From contig JAGEMR010000013.1 in NCBI GenBank assembly GCA_021030915.1, positions 248,001-312,000 on the forward strand: a DNA stretch of 64,000 nucleotides, given 5' to 3'. Shown here piece after piece: positions 33,051 to 43,863 of this stretch. The DNA is from Astrothelium macrocarpum (Eukaryota; Ascomycota; Dothideomycetes; Trypetheliales; Trypetheliaceae). The position numbers and the translations under genes were made by a program. Below the pieces are notes generated by a model. It made no database searches. It saw nothing but the letters and a program-made list of their open reading frames with translations, and was not told the origin of the DNA. How positions within the stretch are numbered: the first letter of the stretch is position 1; every line of letters begins with the position of its first letter.

Positions 33051-34934
33051 TTACCGCTCGGGAATCCTCCACATCTCATCATCATCATCATCCAGCTCAT
33101 CGCTATCCCACTCATCCTCCTCATCCGCCTGCGCCATAGCCAGAAAACGCTGGATTCCCGCATTCCACCTCGCATTCGCATTCCCTTGCGCATTCGCATT
33201 TACCGGCCGACCACCTCTACCAGCCGCAGCAGCAGCACCACCCCGTGGTTGTCCCGGGGGCCTCCCACCACGATTCCCACGCGCCCTATCCCCTCCCAAC
33301 AAATTCACCGCATCCATCCTTACAATCATCTCATCCTCCGCCTGCTCCTCAGCCGGGGGCCTCCTGGGCCCCAGAATCTCCTCCAGCTGCTCCTCCTCCC
33401 TGCGCTCCTCCTCCAACGCCTCCGCAACGCGCTGCTCCCACATCCACGCCTCATGCTCCGCCATGCGCGCGCCACCAAACACCGCCACCGGGCCCCCAGC
33501 ACCCCGACCGCCGGGATTTTCATCGCCCTCCTCCAGCTCCCACAGGCGCATGTAGCAGCCACCGTTGCGGCTGCGCTGGTTGAAGTGCGTGTAGGGGTTG
33601 TCGGCGTCGAGCCAGGCGGAGCACAGGTAGCAGAAGTGCGTGCGGCACTGGAAGCAGCGCATGTGGTTGCAGCCGTGCGTCTTCTGGCACGGCACGCCGC
33701 ACGTCGGGCAGGGGCTCGTGTGCAGCCGGATGTAGTCGAGCGAGGCGCGCTCGTCGGCTGATAGCGCGGGTTGCGAGGCGCTGCTGGAGCTGCGTGGGCA
33801 GCGCACGTGGTCGCCGTGCCAGGAGGAGGAGCAGTTGCGGCAGAAGGCGTATGAGCAGGAGGAGCAGATGGCGAGGCGGTCGGTTGGGGGGCCGCCTTTG
33901 GCATTGTCGTTATTGTTGGTTCGGGGGCCCCCCTTGGTGATGACGTTGTTCGTTGATGGAGGGTGGGTTTCGTCGTCGGAAGAGTCAGACGAGTCGAAGG
34001 TGGCGGGACTGGTGAGATGGGGGTGTTTGGAGGAGCGGGCAGGACCTTGGCACCATTTACGAGGACAGTAGACGGTGGATTGGTCTGACTCGAGCTTCTT
34101 TTTGCGCTTGAGGTCGACGTAACGTTTTACCATGTCATGGTCAAGGGGGATTTGGAGGAGTTGGCTGGGGCTGAGGGTTTTTTGTTTGCGACTTCGAGGT
34201 TGATTTGCGCTGCAATCAGGGGAGAGACATTTGACGCTGCTAATGTCGCCTTCGGTGATGCAGTTGTTGTAAAAGTCTTGTAAGCAGGGGACGCAAAATA
34301 CGTGTCCGCAGGGGATGATGCGATGGCAGACCGAGCCTTTCTTAGGTTCAAGACAGACGCCACAGTCAAAGGTCTCGGACTCAAATTTTCGGCGCGCAGC
34401 TTTACGATCAAAATCGAAAAGGGAGATTCGCATGTCTTGAGAAAGCGAGAGAGGCCCATCGACTGCTAATCCAAAAGCGCGCTCGGCAGATTGTTGTAGT
34501 TGGTCAATGAATGCAAAGACAACCTGACCATGGCCATACTCATGCCAGAGATGCAAACCATTTAGTTCCAAATTCTGTAACGTATCTTTTGGGATCCAGT
34601 TTGGATTCGTAGTTAGGGCAAATTGTGGAGCTTCATCGGAGGGATAGCCTTTAGGTAGGGTGATATGAAGTCGAATTGGTGGGAGGTGTGAGATGTACTG
34701 GGGATCGTCAGGAGCTTGGATGATGGCTTGTTGAGTGCCATCGTCAGATGATGGTGGCGTAGGGAGTCGATTTGGAAGAGTAGGGAAGATTATTGGAAGA
34801 GGTGCCTCGGGAGTGACTGGTATATCGAGAAAGGCAGTATGCGGATGGTCTGGATCGATTTGAAGCTCTTCGAAAATTGCTTTAATGGAGTGTAATTCGA
34901 TGTCACGCTCGTCTTCTGTCTGATCTTCGGCCAT
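33051..34934 (-). CDS. ITT1: RBR-type E3 ubiquitin ligase, RNF14/ITT1 family
   Basis: Single exon, 627 residues, ATG at 34934. An N-terminal RWD domain (ELHSIKAIFEELQIDP through LPKGYPSDEAPQF) precedes a RING1 (CGVCLEPKKGSVCHRIIPCG, HVFCVPCLQDFY), an IBR zinc domain (CSSCSYAFCRNCSSSWHGDH) and a RING2/Rcat (CPTCGVPCQKTHGCNHMRC). The catalytic Cys is expected in the GCNH segment. Such RWD-RBR ligases include human RNF14, which acts on stalled translation factors, and yeast Itt1, linked to translation termination. A long Ser-rich insertion separates the zinc domains and the tail is Gly/Arg-rich, then acidic (Asp/Glu from a CAT/ATC trinucleotide run near 33081). Divergent to CAX4. Confidence 0.88.
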   Translation of the reverse strand: MAEDQTEDERDIELHSIKAIFEELQIDPDHPHTAFLDIPVTPEAPLPIIFPTLPNRLPTPPSSDDGTQQAIIQAPDDPQYISHLPPIRLHITLPKGYPSDEAPQFALTTNPNWIPKDTLQNLELNGLHLWHEYGHGQVVFAFIDQLQQSAERAFGLAVDGPLSLSQDMRISLFDFDRKAARRKFESETFDCGVCLEPKKGSVCHRIIPCGHVFCVPCLQDFYNNCITEGDISSVKCLSPDCSANQPRSRKQKTLSPSQLLQIPLDHDMVKRYVDLKRKKKLESDQSTVYCPRKWCQGPARSSKHPHLTSPATFDSSDSSDDETHPPSTNNVITKGGPRTNNNDNAKGGPPTDRLAICSSCSYAFCRNCSSSWHGDHVRCPRSSSSASQPALSADERASLDYIRLHTSPCPTCGVPCQKTHGCNHMRCFQCRTHFCYLCSAWLDADNPYTHFNQRSRNGGCYMRLWELEEGDENPGGRGAGGPVAVFGGARMAEHEAWMWEQRVAEALEEERREEEQLEEILGPRRPPAEEQAEDEMIVRMDAVNLLGGDRARGNRGGRPPGQPRGGAAAAAGRGGRPVNANAQGNANARWNAGIQRFLAMAQADEEDEWDSDELDDDDDEMWRIPER

Positions 34935-35364
34935 GAAGCGCCCCTTTTTCTTTTAGGTTGAGGGTCTCTGTGGTGTTGATCTGAATATGAGCAGTAGAAT
35001 CAGTAGAAGAGGGAGAGCTGGGAGGGGTGGAGGGGGAGAAAGAAAGGAAAAGGCAAAGGCAAAAGATTAATCGTCACTCCACCATAGATTGCAGCAAGAT
35101 ATGTCATGAGCCACAAATATTGAAAATTAACCGTTTGTATACTCGGAAGAACCCCAATTCGCTTTTGAGTCATAAATATCCGAGCCTTTCTTATTGAGAG
35201 AAGCTACTGAGGACCATTATGCCTATTTTGTTAGAGGGCAAATGTATCATGAACTTCTTCTTTCGCCGTTTGTGAGTCTAAAGTTGCACGGACCCTTCAA
35301 ATTGACCTCATCCTGCAGCGACATCCAGAGATCAGGCACTTTTCTCTCAATTACATTCAACACC
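34935..35364. promoter_or_regulatory. divergent promoter region ITT1 / CAX4
   Basis: 430 bp between the two start codons. The left part carries a purine tract (GGAGGGGTGGAGGGGGAGAAAG, about 35022-35046), which is CT-rich on the ITT1 strand as expected of a core promoter. No other gene. Confidence 0.5.
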
Positions 35365-36231
35365 ATGGAACAGCCTCCGCTAGCTTCGTTGTCTCTGACA
35401 CATGTCCACTATGTATGACCCTTGACGAGCACTCTGACTACTACCTTTTATCACATGCAAAGACTAATATTGTTCAGAATCCCTACGATCGGCTCTCATA
35501 CTTGTGCGCCTGGCTAGCTCTCGTTCCCCAAGCACTATGTGTCACATACGTAACGCTAATATGGAGCACCCGTGAAGTCGAAATCATCTTGATGTTCGCC
35601 GGACAAATGGGCTGTGAAGCATTCAATTGGCTGCTAAAACGCTACATCAAAGAAGAGAGACCACAGCGTATGCCACCCTTTTCATTCCGACAAGCAGATT
35701 CCCAACCCCCTTTCGCACCCCTCACCAAATCAAAACACCACTAACGCGTGTATCACGCCACCGACAGAAATGAATGGCAAGGGCTATGGTATGCCCTCCT
35801 CTCACGCCCAATTCCTCACCTTCTTCTCCATCTCCCTCTCCCTCTTCCTCCTCCTCCGCCACAACCCCACCACCACCTCGCATCCCATCCCCCTCTCCCA
35901 CCGGATCCTCCTCTCCCTCGCAGCCCTCACCGCAGCCGCCGCCGTCTCTGCTTCCCGCGTCTACCTCAATTACCACACGCCGCGTCAAGTGCTTGTCGGA
36001 TGCGCAGCGGGCGCAGTCACCGCGATCGCCTGGTTCGTGGTTACCGAGTATCTGAGGCGCGCTGGGTGGCTACACTGGGCACTGGAGCAGCCGTGGGTGA
36101 GGTGGGCGAGAGTGAGGGATCTGGTTGTGAGCGAGGATTTGGCGGATGCGGGGTGGGCGAGGTGGGAGGGGAGGAGATTAAAGAGGAGAGGAGATGAAGT
36201 CGTGGTCAACGGGGAAAAGAAAGGACGGTAA
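35365..36231 (+). CDS. CAX4: dolichyldiphosphatase (PAP2 family)
   Basis: Exons 35365..35412, 35478..35667, 35768..36231; 702 nt, 233 residues, the usual size. The PAP2/LPT phosphatase motifs are visible: KRYIKEERPQ (motif 1), GMPSSHAQF (motif 2, catalytic His) and SRVYLNYHTPRQVLVG (motif 3). Four or five hydrophobic helices surround them. Cax4/Cwh8 hydrolyses dolichyl pyrophosphate on the lumenal ER side to recycle the glycan carrier for N-glycosylation. The C-terminus is longer and charged. Intron 2 (100 bp) is strongly C-rich, and the G-rich region continues beyond the stop codon, part of a skew-flip island centred near 35990. Confidence 0.92.
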
Positions 36232-36320
36232 TTGGGGGATGTTGGTGTTGGGGTGGTTATGGGATTGCTCGTAGTGGCGTCGACTCTTGGACAATTTGAT
36301 TATTGGGCGAGGTGGACTCG

Positions 36321-37855
36321 TCATCCGTTATCGATGGCCATAGCTTCTTCGTGTTGGCGGATGTCTGGATCCTTGGATATCTTGCTTGTTTCGATGTGGA
36401 AAGCGTTGGAAGAGACGCTTGCTGGATTTGGTTCTTCCCCGATATTGCCTGGCAAGGATTCATCTTCTGGCTCTATTTGAGACTCCTTTTCCAAGGGGTC
36501 CGTACAAAAGACTGCGAGCATTCGATCCACTACTTCTCTCACTTTCCCAGTCTGTAAATGCAACATCTCGTCTCGCATATTCTTTCTGAAAGCGAACACG
36601 GCGCTCTTGTATGTCTGGTGGTACACGAGTTTGTACTCATCAGCTTCCGTGGGGTTTGGAAGGGCGTTATTTCCGAGCTCAGATTGTATCTGAGACGCAC
36701 TACTCCGCCGTTCTGACTCTAATCTTCGAGATCTAGACGAGAGACCATAAAGCCGCATACCCGCCATGACGACGCGTGATATCGTTTCCTTGTTGCGTTC
36801 TTCCAATAATGACACGACTGGTCCATTGGCATTTTCGGGTAAAAGCGTTTCCCTTTTGTTTGATAAACCGGAAATACTCGATATACTCATGGATCGGGAG
36901 CGCGATTGTCCCTCGGAAGTACTCACGGCTCCATTTGAAATTCCATTAGGTAGTCCTTCATGAGGGCTTGGCAATTGACTATGAGCCAAAGGACTGAATT
37001 GGATTGTAGAACTCTGTTGAGAATGCTTTGATGCGGCAAGGGCAATGCTCTCGCCACCGTGTCGTCTGGCTTTTCTCCGCCGTTCTGTGGCTTCCTCAAA
37101 GAGGGACGCTGCCCTTTTACGCCTATATACGCGTTCAAGAGGGTCCTTGAATGGCTCTAGACGAGATGGGAGAGATTCTGCCTGGGCCTCGTGCGGTGGA
37201 GCACTTGAGGTATCAACGGCATCCCCTATTACTGCTTCTGTTGGTGGTGGATCGAGAGCTTGGTATTTGATGGCTTTCAGCAAGTCGGATGACAGTGGAA
37301 GCGCATGCACACGATATTCACCAAATCTTGCGCGAAATGGATGTCCTGAGTCTGAGAGAGACTTTGGAAATCGCTCAGCATCAGCAACGGGTTGCGAGAG
37401 ATAGAATACAATTTCCGTAGTACAAGGCAGCCTGGGCTGGAGATTTTCTCCGTATTGAACTCGAGTCAGGATACCTGTGCTTAGCTGTTCGTGCGAATCT
37501 GGTAAATTCGTCTGTAACTGTTCCTCACTAGTCGGAGATGGCTTGTCTAATAAATCAGGAGTTCCGAAGAGATAAAAAAATGTCTCGAACCATGTTGTCG
37601 TTTCAGCAGTGGTAGTCCAGACACCCAGGTTTGGACCATTAATCATGTACAAAGGAATATAATTAACATTGACAAGACTTAGGAATTGCAAGGTTGTGTC
37701 AGCTGGAAATATAGCGTCTGCATGACTTTGCTCTGTGGCTGATAAATGGACATCTAGTACGGCATTTAGGATCGCTCGGGATCGTCGAATATCGGATGCA
37801 ACATACCTCTAATTATCTCATTATTGTGATAAATATTTCCCGACCAGACTTCCAT
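36321..37855 (-). CDS. SLD7: DNA replication regulator SLD7
   Basis: Exons 37807..37855 and 36321..37753 with a 53-bp intron; 1482 nt, 493 residues. The N-terminus MEVWSGNIYHNNEIIRD followed by LQFLSLVNVNYIPLYMINGP matches the Sld7 N-terminal barrel (MDIWxGxIxLxDGxxIxG; FLSLVNPxxVPLxL). The C-terminus carries the Sld7 C-terminal helical domain (ISRVVMAGMRLYGL; DEYKLVYHQTYKSAVFAFRK). Between them lies a long Ser/Arg-rich disordered linker. Sld7 binds Sld3 and limits or promotes origin firing with Cdc45 loading. The 272-bp upstream region shared with the divergent gene holds an ACGCGT element at 37992..37997. An ORF at 37813..38037 covering this promoter is a shadow. Confidence 0.88.
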
Positions 37856-37991
37856 GTTGCGATATACAAATTTCGCGAAACATGCTCGGGGTGTTTTAGA
37901 AGGAAGATGGCATAGTCATTCCACTTGGCCGAGGACTCGAGGCTCGACACAGAAAAGTCCCGTGACTGCGCGACCTCACTACATCCTTCCA

Positions 37992-37997
37992 ACGCGT
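37992..37997. promoter_or_regulatory. MluI-box-like element (ACGCGT) upstream of SLD7
   Basis: Palindromic ACGCGT 137-142 bp upstream of the SLD7 start codon and about 130 bp from the divergent gene's start. In yeasts this is the MBF (Swi6/Mbp1-type) site that drives G1/S expression of replication genes. The hexamer also occurs elsewhere in the window by chance (for example 38782, 39254), so function is only suggested. Confidence 0.35.
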
Positions 37998-38127
37998 CGT
38001 GGAACGAAATGACGTCCATGGCTTGCGACACGGTCAATACCTTGATCCTCTTGTGAAAGTAAATCGCTCACTGCTGTCAAGATATCATTAGATTTTCATT
38101 TGGCACTCTGAAACTGATGGCTTCTTT

Positions 38128-38660
38128 ATGATGTCCTCAATGACTCCCGAATTGCAGGAAGCTATTCGGACTGCTACCCCCGAAAGGCTTAGAAGCGTAA
38201 TCTGCAGTCTTTGTGACAGTCATGAAGAAGCAGCTACTACGGTTTCAAATCTACTGTTAACTGGATCCACAAAGAGAAAACGATATGAGATTTGCGAGCA
38301 TTGTAACGCGGAGTTTGACGTGAACAAGAACGATTCTAACTCCTGCCAGTTCCATCCTGGTAAATCGGTTCCCTTATGTGTCTGAAATTTAAGCTTCATG
38401 CTTTAGGACCGAGTCAATACTAAGATTGGCATCATTCAGGAACCAAAGAAGTCGACCATAGAGACGGTTTCTGGGATGAGGATGAGGAGGAAACTTTCGG
38501 TCGTCCTGAGGACCATGAAGACGATACTCCTGAAGGATTTTTTTGGACCTGCTGTAACAAACAAGGGGATGGTGATGGTTGTACGATCAAAGAGCATACT
38601 GCATCTGAAAGTAAGAAAAGGAAACGACCGGCACTTGGGAACGTGATTGTAAATGCGTAA
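38128..38660 (+). CDS. small Cys/His-rich conserved fungal protein, zinc-binding, CHORD-like spacing
   Basis: Exons 38128..38359 and 38440..38660 with an 80-bp intron; 453 nt, 150 residues. After a helical N-terminus the sequence has ICEHCNAEFD, then CQFHPG across the splice, an acidic stretch, and FFWTCCNKQGDGDGCTIKEH. The series C-x2-C...C-x2-HPG...W-x-CC...GC...H resembles the Cys/His order of CHORD zinc domains, and similar proteins occur widely in ascomycetes without a known role. The basic tail (SKKRKRPA) could be a nuclear localisation signal. The intron could not be avoided, since reading through gives a stop soon after the HPG. Function unknown. Confidence 0.65.
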
Positions 38661-38794
38661 AGGACGCCGCATAGCTTGGCGTAACAAAAATTTGGGTTCC
38701 TAAAACGTGTACATTGAAGACATATTTTTAGGGATTCCTATCTCGAGCATAAATTCCAAGAATTAGAACGGACTTCAATAGACGCGTCTTTCCC

Positions 38795-40225
38795 CTACTC
38801 TCTTCCATTCACTCTCCTCTCCCATTCCTCTCCTAACCTTCCCGCATCTACGATTTCAACACCCTTCCCCAATCCAACTGCGTCGCTCTCTTCATACCAT
38901 CTCCTCCTTCCTAGTCCACTTCCTTCTCCTTCGTCTTCGGTATCTAACAGACCACCGGCCTCGTCTCCCACCACTACCACCAGCTGTCTCACCCAGTCCC
39001 TCAAATGCAACACTTCGCGCCCATCGTCTCCCGCCAACGCATTGCTCACATATACGATTTCTGGCTCAAGAGACTTGATCATAGCTACATATCCATTAGG
39101 CGTTGTAAACGGCATAATCTGACTTTTCTTGTCTACAAGTGCAAGAGCTTGATTGTAGAGAGCTTCGTAGAGTGAGCCCTCATCCGGCTTAGGAGACAGC
39201 CTGTCGAGCTCCGAGCCAGGCGTAATAGCTGGCGTCGAAATAGCCGAATACGACGAAGGCAACGACGCGTGACTCCCCGAGATATTGCTATTCGGCGGTG
39301 CGTAAATCAGCACGAACAAGTTCGCACGCGAGGCGTCGAGATGGTTCGGAAGATGCGAAAGGATAGACTAAAAAAAGCGAGATCAGCATCGCGCACCCAA
39401 AACCTACTCCACGCTCTTCCCCAATCCCGCGCAGCAAGGGGCGCATCATCATACCGTATGCTCCGACCGGTACCTCTCATCCCCCTGATTCAGCTCGCCA
39501 ATCCCCGACTCAGCACTCACAACCAACACCACATTGCGCCTCCTCCTCGCGCCACTCCCCTGCTGCACCGACACCGCGGCCTGCCGCCCCGCGGACGCAT
39601 TAAAGGCATCGGCCTGCGACTGCACGGCCTGCTTGCTCTGCTCGCTCAGCGCCACGGCGCGCCGCCGCTCCTCCGCCTCCTCCTCCCACCGCGAGTGGTC
39701 GCCGAAGTCGTCCTTGTCCTCCTCGCGGATCGACTGCAGCGCACCGCCCACAGCGGCGCCAGCAGCCGCGACGCCGGCTGTGATTTGTTTGCCCGCCGTG
39801 TTGATCAGCTGTTGTGGTGAGGGCGTGCGTCGGATTGCGCCTGCCATGCGCGACATGAAGGTGTCTTCTTCGCCGGTGGCAGGGCCGCGCATTTCCGCAC
39901 CTGGAGGAGGCAGGCCGGGCGGATACTGCGATGGTGGTGGGGGCCCGCTCATGGGTCCTGGTGCGTAGCCGGGAGGCGGCCGTTGTGGTGGTGGGCCGCC
40001 TGGAGGGTAGTAGCCATCTGGAGGCGGGGGACGGTGGTCGGGGCGAGGGTGGTTGCCATCATGGTGGTCGTCGTCGACAGAATCGCGTCGTTCGCTCCAG
40101 ATCCATGCTGCGAGGCCGATGGTGGCGACGGTGACGGTGAGGGCGAGGGGGACCCAGTGGCCGAGCAGGGAGTGATGAGAGCGCGATTGGCGGCGTCGGT
40201 CGGGGCGATTGTAGTTGTATGACAT
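38795..40225 (-). CDS. single-pass membrane protein, peroxin-22-like (tentative)
   Basis: Exons 39455..40225 and 38795..39367 with an 87-bp intron; 1344 nt, 447 residues. A short basic N-terminus (SYNYNRPDRRRQSRSHH) precedes one hydrophobic helix (WVPLALTVTVATIGLAAWIW). A Pro/Gly-rich spacer and a soluble domain with alternating strands and helices follow (RRRNVVLVVSAESG, LFVLIYAP, EIVYVSNALAG, LRDWVRQLVVVVGDE). The layout of a short N-terminus, one membrane anchor and a cytosolic Rossmann-like domain is that of fungal Pex22-like proteins, which anchor the ubiquitin-conjugating enzyme Pex4 at the peroxisome. I am not certain of this name. Divergent to GCD1 with 216 bp between starts. GC-rich throughout, with a skew flip near 39780. 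Confidence 0.6.
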
Positions 40226-40441
40226 TTTGAGATTAGGCTCACATCATCTGGGTGTTAAGGAGTGTTGTCCAAAGGCGAATGAGCGGAATGAGTTGGGGAT
40301 GGTTGCACGCGACCGAGGGATGTTTGTTTAGTTGGCGGAGGCTGGGGAAAGGTCGGAGCGGGAATTAGGCACTGGTCCTCATTGCTCAAATTCCACAACA
40401 AATTCGACTCACCTACTTCGCGGAATAAACGTCCTGCCAAA

Positions 40442-42264
40442 ATGCCCCACGCTACGATGCCCTCTGTGGGCTTCCAGGCAGTAATTCTCTGTGGACCCGG
40501 AGAGTCAATGAGCACATTTACGTCGAATCGCAAAGATTTTCCGAAGGCTCTTATACCTATCGCAAACCGACCAATGGTATGGTACCCTCTGGATTGGTGC
40601 TATCGAATGGGAGTGACAAGTACGTTCCTGTACGTCTCAAGTTGATATAATGTCATCTTCGTTCGACTTATAAGTTATTAGATATCCAACTAATCACCCC
40701 TCCTGAATCCGCTGGCGCGATTGAAACGGCACTATCTCAAAATCCTTACTTGACCTCTCTTCCTACGCCAAGACCAGATATACTAACCCCAAAAGATCTC
40801 ACTCAGACTACTGGAACCGCAGAGATCTTCAGGTTTCCCGAAGTCCAAGCTGAAATCACTGGAGACTTTATCGTTCTGCCTTGCGACATTATCTGCGAGC
40901 TGAATGGTACTTCATTACTTGAATCATGGATGATTCAAGAAGCTGGTCTAGGAGGAGCAACCGGCGGCATTAGTGAAGGAAGTCCAATCAAATTAGGGCT
41001 TGGAGGGGAGAGAAGTGGAAGGCGGGGTGGACTTGCTGTTTGGTATCCCACAAAAGGCGAAAATAATATCAAAGATGAAGAAACGGATTTTGTAGCAACA
41101 ACGCCTTTACCAGCACCAGTAGTATCACCTCCACCAACCTCCCTACGTCCGGATATTGGCAACCTCGTCTACTCAATGCCGACCGATACATTAAACGACG
41201 TCATGGATGAGCAAAAAGCCTTCCCCATCAGACATTCATTACTCCAGAAACACGGCCGCATAAAAATGAAAATGACTCATCGCAGTGCACACATCTTCTT
41301 TTTCCCATATTGGGTTCTCGACATGATCAAACACAATGACATTATCGAGAGCATGAGCGAAGACGTACTAGGCTGGTGGGCAAAAGCAGGCTGGCAAACA
41401 GGGCTCGGCGACAAACTCGGTCTCCGAGAGGTCCTGTCCGGATCACCTACACCCAACGCTGACTTGCATGAACTCAACACCAACGTAGACGGCATGCTCG
41501 ACGACGAAGTCGACCTTGCCAGTCTCAGCAGCACCTGGACCTCCCCACCCCCCGCACACACCTCTCCCTCTACAGTCACCCCGTCTTTCTCCTTTGCCCC
41601 TGCTACCTCCTCCATCTCATCAAAACCCCTCACCATCCCCCCAATCCTCGCCTACATCCAACCCCTCACCACCACACGCCCCCTCATCCGTCGCGTCGAC
41701 ACCGCCCCAGCCCTCCTCACCACCTCCCTCCTCCTCGCCCAACTCCCTACCTCCCACAACAACGACACCATCCCATCCCCCAACCCCTCCCTCGCACTCT
41801 CCTCGCCCCCCACACCCATCTCCCCTCTCGCTCACGCCGCCAAAGTCGCATATCCCGAGGGCGTACACGCAACCGCGCGCGTCGACGAGTCGACCTCACT
41901 CCTCGACGCGGCGGTGACGGTGGGCGCGCGCGCCAACATCCGGGAGAGCGTGGTCGGGGCGAACTGTGCGATTGGCGCGGGCGCGCGGCTGCAGCGGTGC
42001 GTGCTGATGGAGGGCGTGGAGGTCGGGGAGAATGTGCAGCTGGCTGGGTGTGTGTTGGGGCGGAGGTGTCGGGTGGAGGGGGGCAGAAGCGGCGGGGCGG
42101 AGGAGCGGACGCGGTTGACGGAGTGTGAGGTGCAGGAGGGGTTTGTGGTGGTGTGGGGGACGGAGGCGAAGGGGGAGGAGTTTGCGAAGGGGCTGAGTGA
42201 GGGGGAGGTGGATGGGGATGATGAGGGGTTTGGGGAAGGGGAGGAGGGGTTGGCCGTGGGTTGA
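40442..42264 (+). CDS. GCD1: translation initiation factor eIF2B gamma subunit
   Basis: Exons 40442..40619 and 40682..42264 with a 62-bp intron; 1761 nt, 586 residues. The N-terminal nucleotidyltransferase-like domain begins GFQAVILCGPGESMSTFTSN, with FPKALIPIANRPMVWYPLDW replacing the usual pyrophosphorylase loop, and contains TGDFIVLPCDIICEL. The C-terminal left-handed beta-helix shows hexapeptide periodicity (VTVGARANIRESVVGANCAI, VLMEGVEVGENVQLAGCVLG). eIF2B is the guanine-nucleotide exchange factor for eIF2; gamma pairs with epsilon in the catalytic subcomplex. A Ser/Thr/Pro-rich linker (residues ~350-450) separates the domains. The last 250 codons sit on a C-rich to G-rich flip near 41930. 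Confidence 0.93.
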
Positions 42265-42267
42265 GCG

Positions 42268-42308
42268 GGGTGGATGGGTGGATGGGTGGATGGGTGGATG
42301 GATGATGG
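42268..42308 (+). repeat. tandem repeat of the octamer TGGATGGG just after GCD1
   Basis: About four to five copies of TGGATGGG (last ones reduced to TGGATGGATGATGG), immediately 3' of the GCD1 stop codon. Purely G-rich on the + strand, continuing the G-rich half of the skew island beyond the coding region. Confidence 0.85.
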
Positions 42309-42470
42309 AAGCTAGTGAATGCAATGCTTGAGAACAGTTGCATGAGGTATACTTCAGGTTGATACCTGAGAATAAAATAGAAATTATTAAAGGATACTTT
42401 GTGGGTATCGCAATGTTGCCCGATATCCTCCAACATTCCGCTATTGGCCTAGCAATGCCCAATCATTGTC

Positions 42471-43863
42471 TTACCCATGAAGCTTAATCATCCACCCATC
42501 TCCCTGGCCCTCGCTAAATCCAGGATAGCATCCACACCACATCAACACTGTCCGATCATCTACTCCAGTCATTGCACTGTGCGTCCGCGGGCCAGGATGA
42601 TTCATCGTCTCCTCGCTCTTCCCTCTTTCCGCCTTTAACCCTACTTCTGCCCACTGCTTGTTACCACTCTTCCGTCCAAACTTATCCCGCACCCAGTCTT
42701 TCAATCGCGCTAGCGATTTCTCATCACTTGGAATCTGCATCACCCATAGTCCTGTCTCATCTCCAGCTTCAGATTTCTGCTCGGCCGTGTTGGGATCAAA
42801 ATTGGCTGCGCGTCCGCCTTGAAAGAGTAGGTAATGACGGCCCATCCCAGTGGAAATGGGTACGAGCGCGGAGCCGTGGTGGATGAGTGGCCCGGAGAAC
42901 GGATCTACGGCTAGGCGTAGTGATTGCCACTCCATGTGCTTGCTGCTCTCTTGAAGATGCAAGTAGTGGAGCCAAATAGCGTGGTCATCGTTATTGGGCG
43001 TACGTGACATGGAGATTGTGAACAAGGTGCTACCGACAAGAGCAGGCTTGGTAGAGGTTTGATTAGGTTCTGTACGTAGCGAGGCGATGTGTAGCCAAGT
43101 GTTGGTATTGAGATCAAAAGCCCAAGTTTCTTGCAAGTGGGAAACGGCTTGGAAGGCGGAGCCATGCACAATAAAGAGGTCTCCATGTACGACAGCGCCT
43201 TGATTCATACTTACTTGGCAACTGCGCACATCTGAGGGATCACGTGCGGTCCATTTGAGGGTTTCGGTAGAAAAAGACCAGACTCGACCGCCTTCGTTGG
43301 GACCGCCGAAAACAAGAATGTTTTCATTGTAAACAGCGGCACTGTGGGATTTACGAGGCGAAGGTACTGGACAGCCATCGATTGAAGGTAGTGCTGGAAC
43401 GCATTTGTAGTCGAATTCAGTTTCGTATTTGCCAGAGATGCGAATGATATGCATCTCATTTCCCGCAATGGGAGCTTGATTGGATCCCTCAGTGCTGCCG
43501 CCAAAGATATAGGCACGGCCATTGACAATGTTGAGCGTTCCTGAAATTCGATGGAGGGATTCGCTGGATTTTGTTAGGAGGACATAGACAAATCAGGGCG
43601 CAAATAAGAATCTTGTTGCAGATGGATATTGTACATGGAGGTTTATGAAAATGCTCGCTACCAGAAACAATATCGGAGCCAAGGAGTTCTAGCACCACTT
43701 ACCGAGAAGGCTGGTCTTGAGAAGTTGCAATACGGGTAAATGTCGCTTTGAGAGGAAGGGTACGTCTCGCAGCAAGAATGGCACCAACAGCAGCGCCTTC
43801 TACTGCCGTGGAGAGTATCTGTTCTCCTACTAAAAGTCCAGCCGCGGTCTCCATGATCGGCAT
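42471..43863 (-). CDS. kelch-repeat protein with N-terminal hydrophobic segment
   Basis: Exons 43703..43863 and 42471..43563; 1254 nt, 417 residues. After a small-residue-rich N-terminus (AGLLVGEQILSTAVEGAAVG), which may be a membrane or targeting segment, there are about five kelch-type blades: NGRAYIFGGSTEGS, NENILVFGGPNEGGRVW, HGDLFIVHGSA with ETWAFDLNTNTW, and RHYLLFQGGRA. Kelch propellers bind proteins; no enzymatic domain is visible. The 139-bp intron (43564..43702) is longer than its neighbours and could hide a small exon, but direct joining keeps phase and a continuous blade. Divergent to SPT20. Confidence 0.78.

Noticed and set aside
33018..33904. Long frames overlapping ITT1 on both strands (247 codons on the + strand, 192 on the - strand)
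   Set aside because: Pro/Ala/Arg-rich shadows produced by C-rich and G-rich DNA in other frames of ITT1, with no protein-family features. The same holds for large shadow frames in GCD1, SPT20 and the cytochrome b2-like gene.
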